Part shown: positions 48,881-57,975 of the stretch, piece by piece | How positions within the stretch are numbered: the first letter of the stretch is position 1 | Layout of the letters: each line of letters begins with the position of its first letter | The notes under the pieces: model-generated | Seen by the model: the letters and a program-made list of their open reading frames with translations, nothing else | What the model was told of the DNA's origin: nothing | Databases searched by the model: none | Origin: Nocardia sp. NBC_01730 | GTDB lineage: Bacteria > Actinomycetota > Actinomycetes > Mycobacteriales > Mycobacteriaceae | Reading direction: 5' to 3' | DNA length: 64,000 nt | Assembly: GCF_035920445.1 (NCBI RefSeq) | Contig: NZ_CP109162.1 | Coordinates: 3,782,001-3,846,000 of the forward strand | Program-made: the position numbers and the translations under genes

Positions 48881-49774
48881 TCATCGGGCGTCCCGCAACA
48901 GGCGGGCGGCGGCATCCACCACCTGGGCGACGTCGCCGTCCGGCGGATATAGCAGGGTCCGCCCGACCACCAGACCGCGAACCACGTCGTGGCCGAGCGC
49001 GCCGTGCCAGTACGCGAGATCCGCCGCCGGGTCGCCGGAGGGCGCGCCGCCGAGCACGACCACCGGAAGAGTTGTCGCGTCCAGCACCGAAATATCCTGT
49101 GGTGACGGAATTTTCAGCCAGGTGTAGGCGGAGGTGACGCCGAGGCCGGAGGCCACCGTGATCGCCCTGGACAGCGATGGCGCGTCCTTGCTCATCACCA
49201 GCGCGCCGGAATCGTCCCGGTGGTAGGGCAACGGCTCGACCATCGCCATCAGCCCGTGCGCCGCCAATTCGGAGACCGCCTGCGCGCAGGCTTGCAGGGT
49301 CGGCACCGTCCCCGCGTCGGAATCGACCAAACGCAGCAGCATTTTGCCGCCGTCGAGGCGAAAGCGCACAAGGGATTCGGCGTCGTAACCGGTGAAGCGG
49401 TCGTCGATCTCCCATTCCGCGCCGGCCAGTCCGCCGCGGTTCATCGAGCCGATCACGACCTTGTCGTCCAGCGCGTCCAACAGCAGCAACTCCTCCACCA
49501 CGTCGGGTGAACCGAGCACGCCGTCGACATCCGGGTTCTCCAACGCGATCAGCAGCCGTTCCAGCAGGGTGCGCCGGTCTGCCATGGCCGTGCGGTCCGC
49601 GCCGACGCCGAGAGCGCCGCGGGCCGGGTGATCCGCGGCGACCAGGAACAGGGTCTGCTTGCCCGCAAGCAGGCTCGGGCGGCGCACCCGTTTCGCATAC
49701 GCCTGTTCGACCGCCGCGGGTTCGGTCGCGCGGACGCGCAGCAGCTCACGCCAGCGACCGTCGGTCACATGCAC
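48881..49774 (-). CDS. Inositol-cluster aldolase (DeoC/LacD-type)
   Basis: A 297-residue (beta/alpha)8-barrel protein annotated in actinobacterial inositol clusters as a class I aldolase-like enzyme. It most probably splits 2-deoxy-5-keto-gluconate 6-phosphate into dihydroxyacetone phosphate and malonate semialdehyde, the IolJ step; this is inferred from context. VVIGSMNRGGLAGAEWEIDDRFTGYD and the strand YTWLKIPSPQD, with a lysine at the usual Schiff-base strand, support an aldolase. It lies between iolC (31 bases) and iolB (64 bases). Confidence 0.82.
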   Translation of the reverse strand: MHVTDGRWRELLRVRATEPAAVEQAYAKRVRRPSLLAGKQTLFLVAADHPARGALGVGADRTAMADRRTLLERLLIALENPDVDGVLGSPDVVEELLLLDALDDKVVIGSMNRGGLAGAEWEIDDRFTGYDAESLVRFRLDGGKMLLRLVDSDAGTVPTLQACAQAVSELAAHGLMAMVEPLPYHRDDSGALVMSKDAPSLSRAITVASGLGVTSAYTWLKIPSPQDISVLDATTLPVVVLGGAPSGDPAADLAYWHGALGHDVVRGLVVGRTLLYPPDGDVAQVVDAAARLLRDAR

Positions 49775-49805
49775 TGCTTCCTCCTTTCCGCGGTCCGGCT
49801 CCGAC

Positions 49806-50744
49806 TCAGCCGCACAGCAGTTCCTCGATCTCCGCCCCGGTCGGCATCGCGTCCGCGCAGGCGAGGCGCGAGGCCACCAGCGCGCCCGCGGCGTTGGCGT
49901 AGGTGGCGATCCGCCGCGGGTCCCAGTCCAACAGCAGTCCGTGGATCAGCGCACCGCCGAATCCGTCGCCGGCGCCGAGCCCGCACACCACCTCCACGGG
50001 GCACGGCGGTACCGTCCATCGTTCGGAGTCGGTGGCCACGAGCACCCCGTCGGCGCCCCGCTTGATCACCGCGAGGCGCACGCCGCGCGCCAGCACCCGG
50101 TCCGCCGCCGCGTCCGGGTCCGCGGTGCCCACCGCCACCTGGACCTCGGTGCGGTTGCCGACCACCACGTTCACGTGGTCGAGCATCCAGCCGATCTCGG
50201 CCCGCGCGGTGTCCACGTCGGGCCAGAACATCGGCCGGTAGTCCAGGTCGAGCACGGTGTGCCCGCGTCGCGCGCGCCGCCGCAGGATCGCGCGCTGGGT
50301 ACCGCGCCCCGGCTCGGAGCTCACGCCGGTGCCGGTAACCCAGAGCAGCGGCACCGAATCCACCACGTCCCAGGGGACCTCGTCCTCGGTGATGGTGAGA
50401 TCCGGCGCGATCGGCGCCCGATAGAACAGCAGCGGCGGGTCGGCGGGGGGCGCGAGCTCGCAGAAGACCACCGGCGTCAGCAGATTCGGTGCCGTGGTGA
50501 CGTAGCGGGACGAGACGCCGAAATCGTCGAGCGCCGACCGCACGAAATCGCCGAAACCGTCGGGCCCCACCTTGGTCAGCACCGCCGACCGCCTGCCGAG
50601 CCTGGCGGCGGCCACCGCGACATTGGTTGCGGTGCCGCCCAGGAACTTCGCGAAGGTCCGCACCTGTGCCAGCCCGACGCCGCTCTGCTCGGGATACAGG
50701 TCCACCCCGACCCGGCCGATGGTCAGAGCCTCCAGATCCGTCAC
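49806..50744 (-). CDS. iolC: 5-dehydro-2-deoxygluconokinase
   Basis: Phosphorylates 2-deoxy-5-keto-gluconate. The 312-residue protein is a PfkB/ribokinase-fold kinase: GRVGVDLYPEQSG at the N terminus and the catalytic aspartate in GLGAGDGFGGALIHG near the C terminus. The first signature, GGTATNVAVAAARLG, is intact. It follows the ABC ATPase gene by 25 bases in the same operon. Confidence 0.94.
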   Translation of the reverse strand: MTDLEALTIGRVGVDLYPEQSGVGLAQVRTFAKFLGGTATNVAVAAARLGRRSAVLTKVGPDGFGDFVRSALDDFGVSSRYVTTAPNLLTPVVFCELAPPADPPLLFYRAPIAPDLTITEDEVPWDVVDSVPLLWVTGTGVSSEPGRGTQRAILRRRARRGHTVLDLDYRPMFWPDVDTARAEIGWMLDHVNVVVGNRTEVQVAVGTADPDAAADRVLARGVRLAVIKRGADGVLVATDSERWTVPPCPVEVVCGLGAGDGFGGALIHGLLLDWDPRRIATYANAAGALVASRLACADAMPTGAEIEELLCG

Positions 50745-50769
50745 GGGCCCGCCTCCCGTCTGCCCGGAT

Positions 50770-51552
50770 TCACGGCGTCACCACGCGCCGCAGCTCGTGC
50801 TGCAGGGCGTCCAGTTCCGCGCCGCCCGCCATCTGGCGGGTCAGCTCCTGCACGTCGATCTCCGGTTTCTCGTACGAGCCGAGCACGGCGCCCCGCTTGA
50901 GCAACAGGAATCGGTCGCCGACCGGATAGGCGTGATGCGGGTTGTGCGTGATGAGCACGACGCCGAGGCCACGATCGCGGGCCTGCACGACGTACTTCAG
51001 CACGACCCCGGCCTGTTTCACGCCCAGCGCCGCGGTCGGCTCGTCGAGAATGAGCACCTTCGCGCCGTAGTGCACGGCGCGCGCAATAGCAATGCACTGC
51101 CGTTGGCCGCCCGAAAGCGTGCCGACCGGCTGTTCCAGGTCGCGAATATCGATCCCCATGTCCGCCAACGCCGTTCGCGCGATATCGAGGCTCTTTCTGC
51201 GATCCAGCAGCCGGATCGGCCCGTATCCGACGGTGGGTTCGGAGCCGAGCACGAAGTTGCGCCACACACTCATCAGCGGCACCACCGCCAAGTCCTGATA
51301 CACCGTGGCGATGCCGCGATCCAATGCCGCACGCGGCGAGGAGAACCGGACCGATTCGCCCTCCACCCGCAGCTCGCCGCGGTCGTGCTGGTGTACCCCC
51401 GCCAGGATCTTGATCAACGTGGACTTGCCCGCGCCGTTGTCGCCGAGCACGCAGGTCACCTCGCCCGCGTTCACCACGGTGGACACCTCGCGTAAAGCGA
51501 CCACACCGCCGTAGCTCTTGCCGAGGTCGACGGCTTCGATGAGGGAGGTCAT
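50770..51552 (-). CDS. Sugar ABC transporter, ATP-binding protein
   Basis: A 260-residue single-cassette ATPase of the carbohydrate-uptake type: Walker [10 protein letters not shown], signature LSGGQRQ, Walker [13 protein letters not shown] and the H-loop THN. Unlike RbsA-type proteins it has one cassette, so it should act as a homodimer (FrcA type). Its start overlaps the permease stop by four bases. Its place among iol genes makes myo-inositol the likely substrate (inference). Confidence 0.93.
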   Translation of the reverse strand: MTSLIEAVDLGKSYGGVVALREVSTVVNAGEVTCVLGDNGAGKSTLIKILAGVHQHDRGELRVEGESVRFSSPRAALDRGIATVYQDLAVVPLMSVWRNFVLGSEPTVGYGPIRLLDRRKSLDIARTALADMGIDIRDLEQPVGTLSGGQRQCIAIARAVHYGAKVLILDEPTAALGVKQAGVVLKYVVQARDRGLGVVLITHNPHHAYPVGDRFLLLKRGAVLGSYEKPEIDVQELTRQMAGGAELDALQHELRRVVTP

Positions 51553-52598
51553 CGGCGTACCCTTTCGGCTCGCTTCTGGAATCTGTTGTTGACCAACACC
51601 GCCGCCAGCAGCAGCACGCCGAGGAACAGCATGAACCAGTCGCTGTCCCAGCGGGCGAACACGATGCCCTGGCGCGCCATGCCGAAGATCAGCGCGCCGA
51701 TCGCGGCGCCGACCGCCGAGCCGAAGCCGCCGGTCAGCAGGCACCCGCCCACCACGGCGGCGATGATGTAGTGCAGCTCGAGCCCGACACCCTGGTTGGC
51801 CTGCACGCTCGCGAAGCGGAGGATGTTGCAGGAACCGACCACCCAGCCCGCGAACGCGGTACCCATGAACAGCAGGATCTTCGTGCGATCGGCGGGCACA
51901 CCGACCGCGCGGGCGCTGGGCAGCTCACCGCCGACCGCGAAGATCCAGTTGCCGAACCTGGTACGCACCAAAATGATCGCGGCGAGGGCGGTCAGCACGA
52001 TCCACCACACCACCGAGGCCTGGAGGCGGGCGTCACCGATGTTCAGCGTCGAGGCGAACACCCAGCCCGCCGACTGGTAGCCGTCCGCGGCGCGCACACC
52101 CGACACCTGAACCGTGTCGGTAACCAACCGCGTCACACCGAGATTCAAGCCTTGCAACGCGAGGAACGTGCCGAGGGTGACGATGAAGCTCGGCAGGCCC
52201 GTGCGCATCACCACCCAGCCGTTGAACGCGCCGACGGCGAGGGCGAACACCAGCGAGACCAGCAGCGCGAACCACACGTTCCACCCGGCGTGTACCGCGA
52301 GCAACGCGGTGACGAGCGCGGTGGAGGCGGTCATCACGCCCGCCGACAGGTCGAACTCGCCGCCGATCATGAGCAGGGCCACGGCCACCGCCATGATGCC
52401 CAGCGTGGACGAATCATCCAGCCAAGTCGCCACGCCGAGCGGGCTGAGGAACCGATCGGTGATGATCGAGAAGAACACGAACACGAGCAGCGCGCCAAGC
52501 GCGGCCCCGATCTCCGGCCGCAGGAACAGGCGCTGTAGCGGCGAGGCGCCCGCGGTCTGGTCCTGCGGCGCGTCGGAAGTCTTTGTCACAACGGTCAT
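51549..52598 (-). CDS. Sugar ABC transporter, permease
   Basis: A 349-residue membrane protein of the RbsC/BPD_transp_2 family with eight to ten hydrophobic helices and the characteristic [11 protein letters not shown] and [12 protein letters not shown] segments, plus a C-terminal [18 protein letters not shown] 52598 has GAGGTGG six bases upstream and is preferred to GTG 52607. Partner of the adjacent single-cassette ATPase and lipoprotein; myo-inositol is the probable cargo by context. Confidence 0.92.
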   Translation of the reverse strand: MTVVTKTSDAPQDQTAGASPLQRLFLRPEIGAALGALLVFVFFSIITDRFLSPLGVATWLDDSSTLGIMAVAVALLMIGGEFDLSAGVMTASTALVTALLAVHAGWNVWFALLVSLVFALAVGAFNGWVVMRTGLPSFIVTLGTFLALQGLNLGVTRLVTDTVQVSGVRAADGYQSAGWVFASTLNIGDARLQASVVWWIVLTALAAIILVRTRFGNWIFAVGGELPSARAVGVPADRTKILLFMGTAFAGWVVGSCNILRFASVQANQGVGLELHYIIAAVVGGCLLTGGFGSAVGAAIGALIFGMARQGIVFARWDSDWFMLFLGVLLLAAVLVNNRFQKRAERVRR

Positions 52599-52608
52599 GT
52601 CGTCCACC

Positions 52609-53625
52609 TCACCGCGTGCCTTGTGCGACCAGCGCCGCCACGGCGTCGACGTTGCTCTTGTCGACGAAGCCAGGGCCGGTCTGCACCGGCGCGCCGCCTC
52701 CGACGGTGTTCAGATTCGCTCGGTAGAGCTGCAGCAGCACGATCGGCAGGTAGCCCTGCTCGTATTGCTGCTGGTCGACCGCGAACAGCAGCTTGCCTGC
52801 CCGGATCGCTTCCACCACATCGGAATTCAGGTCGAAGGTCGCGACCGTAGCCGCCGATCTCGCCTCGTGTACCGCGTCCACCGCCCGCGCGGCGATCTGG
52901 GAAGTCAGCGTCAGGACCGAGTCGATGGAATGGTCGGCCTCCAGCGCGCCCTTGATCCGTGACTGCACGTCGGTCGGGTTGTTGATGTCCACCTGGAGCG
53001 TGGTCGCGTTGCCGAAGGCCTTCGTCGCGCCACCGCAGCGTTCGCTGGCGCCGACATTGCCCGCCTCGTGGATCACGCAGAGCATCTTGCCGCGCCCTGC
53101 GTCCGCGAGCCGTTTGCCCGCGGCCTGGCCCGCGAGCGATTCGCTCTGGCCCACATGGGCGAACGCGCCGAACTTCGCGCTTTCGGCCTCACCGGAATTG
53201 ATCGTCACCACCGGGATGCCCGCGGCGACGGCCTTTTCAAGGGATGGCCGCAACGCCTCGGGGTTGGCCATCGAAACGACGAGGCCGTCGACGCCCTGCG
53301 CCACCGCGTTGTCGATCAGCTTCGCCTGCTGGCCGGGGTCACCCGAGGCGTTGTACTCCACGCGGACGCCGAGATCCTTGCCCGCGGCCTCCGCCCCGTT
53401 CTTGACGACGTTCCAGAACGCGTCGCCCGGGCTGCCGTGTGTCACCACCGCTACCGACTCCAGTCGGCCCGCGGCGACCGGCGTCGGTGCCGGCGCGGGC
53501 GCGTCGGTGCCGGGTCCGCTGCACGCGGCGAGGAGGGCTGCCGCGGCAACCCACGGCAGCAGGCGGCCCTGACGCCGCCACCACGCGGTCGCACCGCGCT
53601 GTGGTCTCGAAGACATCGTTGTCAT
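52609..53625 (-). CDS. Sugar-binding lipoprotein of the ABC transporter
   Basis: A 338-residue exported receptor. The N terminus has a positive start, a hydrophobic core and the lipobox LLAAC, so the mature protein is lipid-anchored at the cysteine near residue 35. The rest is a periplasmic-binding-protein fold of the ribose/inositol group, with AVVTHGSPGDAFWNVVKNGAE at the start of the first lobe and FDLNSDVVEAIRAG later. ATG 53625 follows GGAAAG at five bases. It lies ten bases before the permease gene and ten after the isomerase-like gene. Confidence 0.93.
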   Translation of the reverse strand: MTTMSSRPQRGATAWWRRQGRLLPWVAAAALLAACSGPGTDAPAPAPTPVAAGRLESVAVVTHGSPGDAFWNVVKNGAEAAGKDLGVRVEYNASGDPGQQAKLIDNAVAQGVDGLVVSMANPEALRPSLEKAVAAGIPVVTINSGEAESAKFGAFAHVGQSESLAGQAAGKRLADAGRGKMLCVIHEAGNVGASERCGGATKAFGNATTLQVDINNPTDVQSRIKGALEADHSIDSVLTLTSQIAARAVDAVHEARSAATVATFDLNSDVVEAIRAGKLLFAVDQQQYEQGYLPIVLLQLYRANLNTVGGGAPVQTGPGFVDKSNVDAVAALVAQGTR

Positions 53626-53638
53626 CACTACTTTCCCA

Positions 53639-54535
53639 CTAGATTCGTGCCGCGGCAGGCATGATGTCCGCGAGGTGGCGCAGACTGCGTTCGGTGTCGC
53701 GGCGCGGCAGCTCCGCCGAGCCGGCCGGCAACAGGGCGGTGTCCTGCTCCATCACATACCAGCCCCGGTAGCCCGCGGCGCGGACGCCGCGCACCAGCGC
53801 CTCAATGTCGACGTCGCCCTCGCCGAGTGGAACATACAGCCCGCGGCGCACCGCCTCGCTGTACTCCAGCTTTCCGCCGCGCACCTGGTCGGCCAGTGCG
53901 CTGCGGACGTCCTTGAGGTGGATGTGCCCGATCCGTTCGGTATGCCGCCGCGCGAGCCGCACGGGGTCGGTGCCGCCGATCAGCAGGTGCCCGGTGTCCA
54001 GGCAGATGTCGAGGTCGGAGTCGGCGAGGAAACGCTCGACCTCGGCTTCGCTCTCCACGTGCGTGCCGACGTGCGGGTGCAGCACCGTGTGCAGGCCGCG
54101 TTCGGCAGCGACGTCACGGATGGCGGTGGTGGTGTCCACCAACGTGTGCCATTCGGCGTCGTCGAGCTGTGGGCGCGAATCGTATCCGCAGAGTCCCGTC
54201 GCGGCGGCGAGTACGAGGACCTCGGCGCCGGTAGCGGACAGCAGCGCGGTGGTGTCCTTCGCCTCTTCGATCGCCTCGCGCGGGTTCCGGTGCAGCACCA
54301 GGGCAAGGAACCCGCCGACCGAGGCGATCCCGAAGGTCCCGAGCAGCGTCCGCAGCTCGGCCGGGTCGCGCGGGAAATAGCCGGGTGGGCCGAGCTCGGT
54401 AGCGGACAGGCCGAGCCCGGCCATTTCCGACAGGACGGTGCGCGCGTCGAGCATGCGGCCCCAGCCGGGAACCTCGCAGACTCCCCAGGAGATCGGAGCG
54501 CCCGCGATACGCAGCGGGTAAAGCGATTCCGTCAT
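53639..54535 (-). CDS. Sugar-phosphate isomerase/inosose dehydratase-like (IolE/IolH)
   Basis: A 298-residue AP-endonuclease-2-type TIM barrel. Metal ligands are suggested by ATELGPPG (Glu), HPHVGTHVE (His), CLDTGHLLIGG (Asp/His), HIHLKDV (His) and YVMEQD (Glu). In this operon the missing step is dehydration of scyllo-inosose to trihydroxycyclohexane-dione (IolE), so that is the best guess; an IolH-like role is possible. ATG 54535 has GGAGAAG upstream. First gene of the eight-gene operon, with a LacI-type palindrome 37 bases before it. Confidence 0.85.
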   Translation of the reverse strand: MTESLYPLRIAGAPISWGVCEVPGWGRMLDARTVLSEMAGLGLSATELGPPGYFPRDPAELRTLLGTFGIASVGGFLALVLHRNPREAIEEAKDTTALLSATGAEVLVLAAATGLCGYDSRPQLDDAEWHTLVDTTTAIRDVAAERGLHTVLHPHVGTHVESEAEVERFLADSDLDICLDTGHLLIGGTDPVRLARRHTERIGHIHLKDVRSALADQVRGGKLEYSEAVRRGLYVPLGEGDVDIEALVRGVRAAGYRGWYVMEQDTALLPAGSAELPRRDTERSLRHLADIMPAAARI

Positions 54536-54572
54536 CGGCACTTCTCCGACCTTCGGTGTCGAGTTGAAGCGT

Positions 54573-54586
54573 TTGGAGCGCTCCAA
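54573..54586 (-). promoter_or_regulatory. LacI-type operator of the inositol operon
   Basis: A perfect palindrome, TTGGAGCGCTCCAA, 37 bases upstream of the first gene of the minus-strand iol/ABC operon. It shares the core GAGCGCTC with the site at 54709-54720, and its central CG is typical of LacI-family sites. Confidence 0.85.
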
Positions 54587-54708
54587 CTATGTAACGTGGG
54601 TCATAGCGTGTCAAAGGTTCCCCCTGGACCGATTCTATCGCTACTACCAGGTGATATTTCCCAATTCACGCAGCGCGTCCGAGAAATACCCTGCGAGAAA
54701 AGTCGTGT

Positions 54709-54720
54709 TAGAGCGCTCTA
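54709..54720 (+). promoter_or_regulatory. LacI-type operator of the regulator gene
   Basis: A perfect palindrome, TAGAGCGCTCTA, 68 bases before the LacI-family start. With the site at 54573-54586 it gives the consensus TNGAGCGCTCNA. The two sites are about 135 bases centre to centre, a spacing that would permit looping. Confidence 0.82.
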
Positions 54721-54788
54721 TTGATTAGGACTCGCCGATCTTGTATCGTCCGACCCGGCACGGTTCACGAACGCGGAACGGAGGCGAC

Positions 54789-55793
54789 ATGGCGCGACCC
54801 ACAATGGAAGACGTCGCCGAGCGCGCCGGCGTCTCCCGCGCCCTCGTTTCGCTCGTCATGCGCGACTCCCCCAAGGTCAGCGAGCATCGCCGCCGGGCCG
54901 TGCTGGAAGCCGCGAAAGACCTGGGGTATCAGCCGCACATCCTGGCGCGCTCGCTGGCCAGCCGGACCTCCAACATCGTGGGCGTCATGGTCTCCGACCT
55001 GCGCAACGCCTTCTTCGCCGACGTCGTCGAGGGCATGGACGCCGCGGCGCAGGAGTCCGGCCTCGAACTGATTCTCAACACCGGCCGCCGCAGCGCCGCC
55101 CGCGAGCGCACCGCTCTGGAGAGCCTGCTGTCCTTCCGTCCCGGCGGCGTCATCCTGCTCTCCCCGATCCTGCCCGCCGCCGCGATTCGCGAAGCGGCAC
55201 AACAGGCACCGCTGGTGCTGGTCTCCCGCAGCTCCACGGTCGCCGACATCGACACGGTCAACGACGACGGCGAGATCGGCGCCGGCCTGGCCGTCGACCA
55301 CCTGGTGTCCCTGGGTCATCGGCGCATCGTGCACCTCGACGGCGGCGCCGCCTTCACCTCCGCGCCGCGCCGCAAGGGCTACCGCGCCGCCATGACGCGC
55401 CACGGCCTGGAGCCGATGGTCATCCCGAGCGAGCACACCGACTCCGCGGGCATGACCGCGGTGCGGAAACTGTTGAACCTGTTCTCCCGCGACAACTTTC
55501 CCACCGCACTGGTCTGCGGCAACGACTTCAACGCCGTCGGAGCGATGTCCGCGCTCGAGGAAGCGGAATTACTTGTGCCAGAATCAGTTTCGGTCGTCGG
55601 CTACGACAATACGTCGTTGGCGGCGCTGCGCCACGTCGCCTTGACCACCATCGACCAGCCGCGCGTCCAAATGGGCCGCCTGGCCATCGAGGCGCTCGCC
55701 GAACGCCTCCGCGACGGACGCACCGCCCCGGTCCGACGCCGTCTCCAGCCTTCCCTCGTCGTCCGCTCGACCACGGCCGCCCCCGGCCACTGA
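54789..55793 (+). CDS. LacI-family repressor of the inositol locus
   Basis: A 334-residue regulator. The helix-turn-helix and hinge are at residues 1-60 (TMEDVAERAGVSRALVSLVM; hinge HILARSLASRTSNIVGV), and a periplasmic-binding-like effector domain fills the rest. It lies divergent from the inositol operon and upstream of an inositol-dehydrogenase-like gene; palindromes at 54573 and 54709 are its probable sites. The inducer is presumably inositol or a catabolite (inference). ATG 54789 is preferred over ATG 54741, because GGAGG lies just before it and the extension is not conserved. Confidence 0.93.
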   Translation: MARPTMEDVAERAGVSRALVSLVMRDSPKVSEHRRRAVLEAAKDLGYQPHILARSLASRTSNIVGVMVSDLRNAFFADVVEGMDAAAQESGLELILNTGRRSAARERTALESLLSFRPGGVILLSPILPAAAIREAAQQAPLVLVSRSSTVADIDTVNDDGEIGAGLAVDHLVSLGHRRIVHLDGGAAFTSAPRRKGYRAAMTRHGLEPMVIPSEHTDSAGMTAVRKLLNLFSRDNFPTALVCGNDFNAVGAMSALEEAELLVPESVSVVGYDNTSLAALRHVALTTIDQPRVQMGRLAIEALAERLRDGRTAPVRRRLQPSLVVRSTTAAPGH

Positions 55794-55854
55794 ACCGCCC
55801 TCGCGGACGGCTCACCACCGCCGCACATCGAGATTTCACCTGAAAGGAGTGCCG

Positions 55855-56871
55855 ATGTCATCCCATCAAGCCATCACCTTGGGCCTGGCCGGAACCGGCC
55901 GAATCGGAACCTTGCACACCGAAACCCTCAAGCACCTCCCGAACGTCACCAACGTCGTCGTCACCGACGCCGACGCCGACCGGGCCCGCGCCACCGCCAC
56001 CGAACTCGGCGTCGAATTCGCCCCCGACCTCGACACCCTCTTCGCCGCCGATCTCGACGGCCTCGTCATCGCCACCGCCACCGACTCCCACCCCGCCCTC
56101 ATCATCCGCGCCGTCGACGCGGGCATCCCCGTCTTCTGCGAGAAGCCGGTAGCCGCCGACATCGAAGGCACCCGCGCCGTCATCGACCACATCAAGCACT
56201 CCGCCGTCCCGGTCCAGATCGGGTTCCAACGCCGCTTCGACGCCGGCTACCGCGCCGCGCGCGCGGCCATCAGGTCCGGCAATCTCGGGTGGCTGCACAC
56301 GCTGCGCGCCACCACCCTCGATCCGGCGCCGCCGCCCGCCGAGTACGTCGCGCGGTCGGGTGGGTTGTTCCGAGACTGCGGGGTGCATGATTTCGACATC
56401 ATTCGATGGGTGACGGGACGGGAAGTCACCGAGGTCTACGCGATCGGCGCCAACCGCGGAGAGTCCTTCTTCGCCGACGCGGACGACGTCGACACCGCCG
56501 CCGTCGTGCTGCGCCTCGACGACGACACCCTCGCCACCGTCTCCCTCACGCGATACAACGCGGCGGGGTACGACGTCCGACTGGAAGCGTTGGGCTCCAA
56601 GGGAAACGCCATAGTCGGCCTGGACGACCGTTCACCGCTGTCCTCGGTCGAACCCGACCACACCCCTTCCCCCCACCTCGCCTACCCCGGCTTCATCGAC
56701 CGCTTCCGCCGCGCCTACACCGAAGAATTGGCCGCCTTCGCCTCCGTCGTCACCGGCGATCTCGACAATCCTTGTCACCCCACCGACGCCCTCGAGGCGT
56801 TCTATATCGCCGAGGCCTGCGAACTTTCCCGCCGGGAAGCACGATCGGTCAAGGTAGCCGAAGTTCGCTGA
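55855..56871 (+). CDS. iolG: Inositol 2-dehydrogenase-like oxidoreductase (Gfo/Idh/MocA)
   Basis: A 338-residue NAD(P)-dependent dehydrogenase. LGLAGTGRIGTLHTETL is the Rossmann fold, FCEKPVA the EKP motif with the catalytic lysine, and GVHDFDIIRWVTG contains the conserved H/D pair for substrate binding. Context points to oxidation of myo- or scyllo-inositol to an inosose, the first catabolic step. ATG 55855 follows AAAGGAG at suitable distance. A 24-base hairpin follows. A damaged partial copy of its 3' half lies at 60094-60405. Confidence 0.9.
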   Translation: MSSHQAITLGLAGTGRIGTLHTETLKHLPNVTNVVVTDADADRARATATELGVEFAPDLDTLFAADLDGLVIATATDSHPALIIRAVDAGIPVFCEKPVAADIEGTRAVIDHIKHSAVPVQIGFQRRFDAGYRAARAAIRSGNLGWLHTLRATTLDPAPPPAEYVARSGGLFRDCGVHDFDIIRWVTGREVTEVYAIGANRGESFFADADDVDTAAVVLRLDDDTLATVSLTRYNAAGYDVRLEALGSKGNAIVGLDDRSPLSSVEPDHTPSPHLAYPGFIDRFRRAYTEELAAFASVVTGDLDNPCHPTDALEAFYIAEACELSRREARSVKVAEVR

Positions 56872-56881
56872 TGCTCCGCTT

Positions 56882-56905
56882 CGCCGGTAGGCCCGCCTAC
56901 CGGCG
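56882..56905 (+). terminator. Stem-loop after the inositol dehydrogenase gene
   Basis: Perfect 10-base arms, CGCCGGTAGG and CCTACCGGCG, around CCCG, 11 bases past the stop. The same hairpin is carried by the duplicated fragment, at 60375-60398. Confidence 0.8.
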
Positions 56906-56940
56906 ACAAGCTGACAACTCTGGGCTTGATAAGGCGCGGC

Positions 56941-57897
56941 TCAGCCGACGCGGACGATGCTCTTGCCATGGGTCCGTCCGCCGGCCAGGTTCTCGATCGC
57001 GGTCTCGACGTCGGACAGCTCGTATTCGGCGGTGATGTCGATGCGCACCGACCCGTCGGCGACCAGGGCCAGGGCGCGGGCGGCGCTGTCGGCCAGCCGC
57101 TGCGGACGGGTCTGGCTGGCCAGGTTGCTGTTGTAGGTCAGCAGGGATTGCCCGCGCATCAGCAGGTCGTTCGCGGACACGGTGACCGGTTCGAAGGTGG
57201 CGATATTGCCGTAGACCACCATCCGGCCGTGCGCCGCCAGCCGCGCCAGGTTCGCGATGCGGGTCTCACCGCCGATCGGATCCAGGATCACGTCGAAAGA
57301 CTCCTCACCCAGGGCGGCGGGGAACTCGTCGCGGGTCAGCACCTGGTGGTAACCGAGTCGTCGGGCGTAATCGAGCTGGCCGGGATTGCCGACCACACCG
57401 ACAATCCGTTCGGCGCCCGCCGCGGCCGCGAACTGTCCCGCCAGCGAACCGACACCCCCGGCGGCGGCGTGGATCAGCACGCTGGCCCCAGCCCGCACTG
57501 CCGCCACGGTGTTGATCAGGTCATAGGCGGTCGGGGCGACCCACCCGAACCCCGCGGCGTCACGCAAGTCGATTCCGGCGGCGTTGATCGCCAGTACCGC
57601 GGGCGCGATGACGATCTCGGCGTAGCCGCCCCCGCTGATCAGCGCGGTGACCTGTTCCCCGAGGCGCGCCTGGTCCACACCGTCGCCGACCGCGACGATC
57701 GCACCCGAGGCCTCGAAACCCGGCACGAACGGGCGCGGGATCGGGAAATGCCCCTCGCGCACCAGCACATCCCCGTACTGCACGCCGGCATAGGCGACCC
57801 GGATCGCGACCTCACCTGACCCCGGCACGGGCTCGGCCACCTCACTCATCCGGAACTGATCGTCGGTGTCCAGAACAACAGCCTTCATCACATTCAA
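56941..57897 (-). CDS. Zinc-free quinone oxidoreductase (MDR family)
   Basis: A 318-residue NADPH-dependent medium-chain reductase of the quinone oxidoreductase type. VPGFEASGAIVAVG, the nucleotide motif AAAGGVGSLAGQFAAAAGA, and the C-terminal GRTHGKSIVRV are typical. No structural or catalytic zinc cysteines are visible. It probably reduces quinones or enones. It is divergent from a MarR gene with a long dyad between, implying MarR control. ATG 57897 (MNVMKAVVL) has AGAAAG upstream; ATG 57888 is possible. Confidence 0.92.
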   Translation of the reverse strand: MNVMKAVVLDTDDQFRMSEVAEPVPGSGEVAIRVAYAGVQYGDVLVREGHFPIPRPFVPGFEASGAIVAVGDGVDQARLGEQVTALISGGGYAEIVIAPAVLAINAAGIDLRDAAGFGWVAPTAYDLINTVAAVRAGASVLIHAAAGGVGSLAGQFAAAAGAERIVGVVGNPGQLDYARRLGYHQVLTRDEFPAALGEESFDVILDPIGGETRIANLARLAAHGRMVVYGNIATFEPVTVSANDLLMRGQSLLTYNSNLASQTRPQRLADSAARALALVADGSVRIDITAEYELSDVETAIENLAGGRTHGKSIVRVG

Positions 57898-57905
57898 CTT
57901 TCTGT

Positions 57906-57960
57906 CTTGACTCAGTATCCTGATACAAGAACCTACGCAATGTCAGATACCTGAGTCAAG
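57906..57960. promoter_or_regulatory. Dyad operator region between the oxidoreductase and marR
   Basis: Outer inverted repeat CTTGACTCAG (57906-57915) and CTGAGTCAAG (57951-57960), perfect over ten bases. A second palindrome, GTATC-CT-GATAC, is nested at 57915-57926, and GATAC recurs just before the right arm. This fits two adjacent MarR dimer sites covering both promoters. Confidence 0.8.
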
Positions 57961-57975
57961 TAAGGGAGTTGTGAC

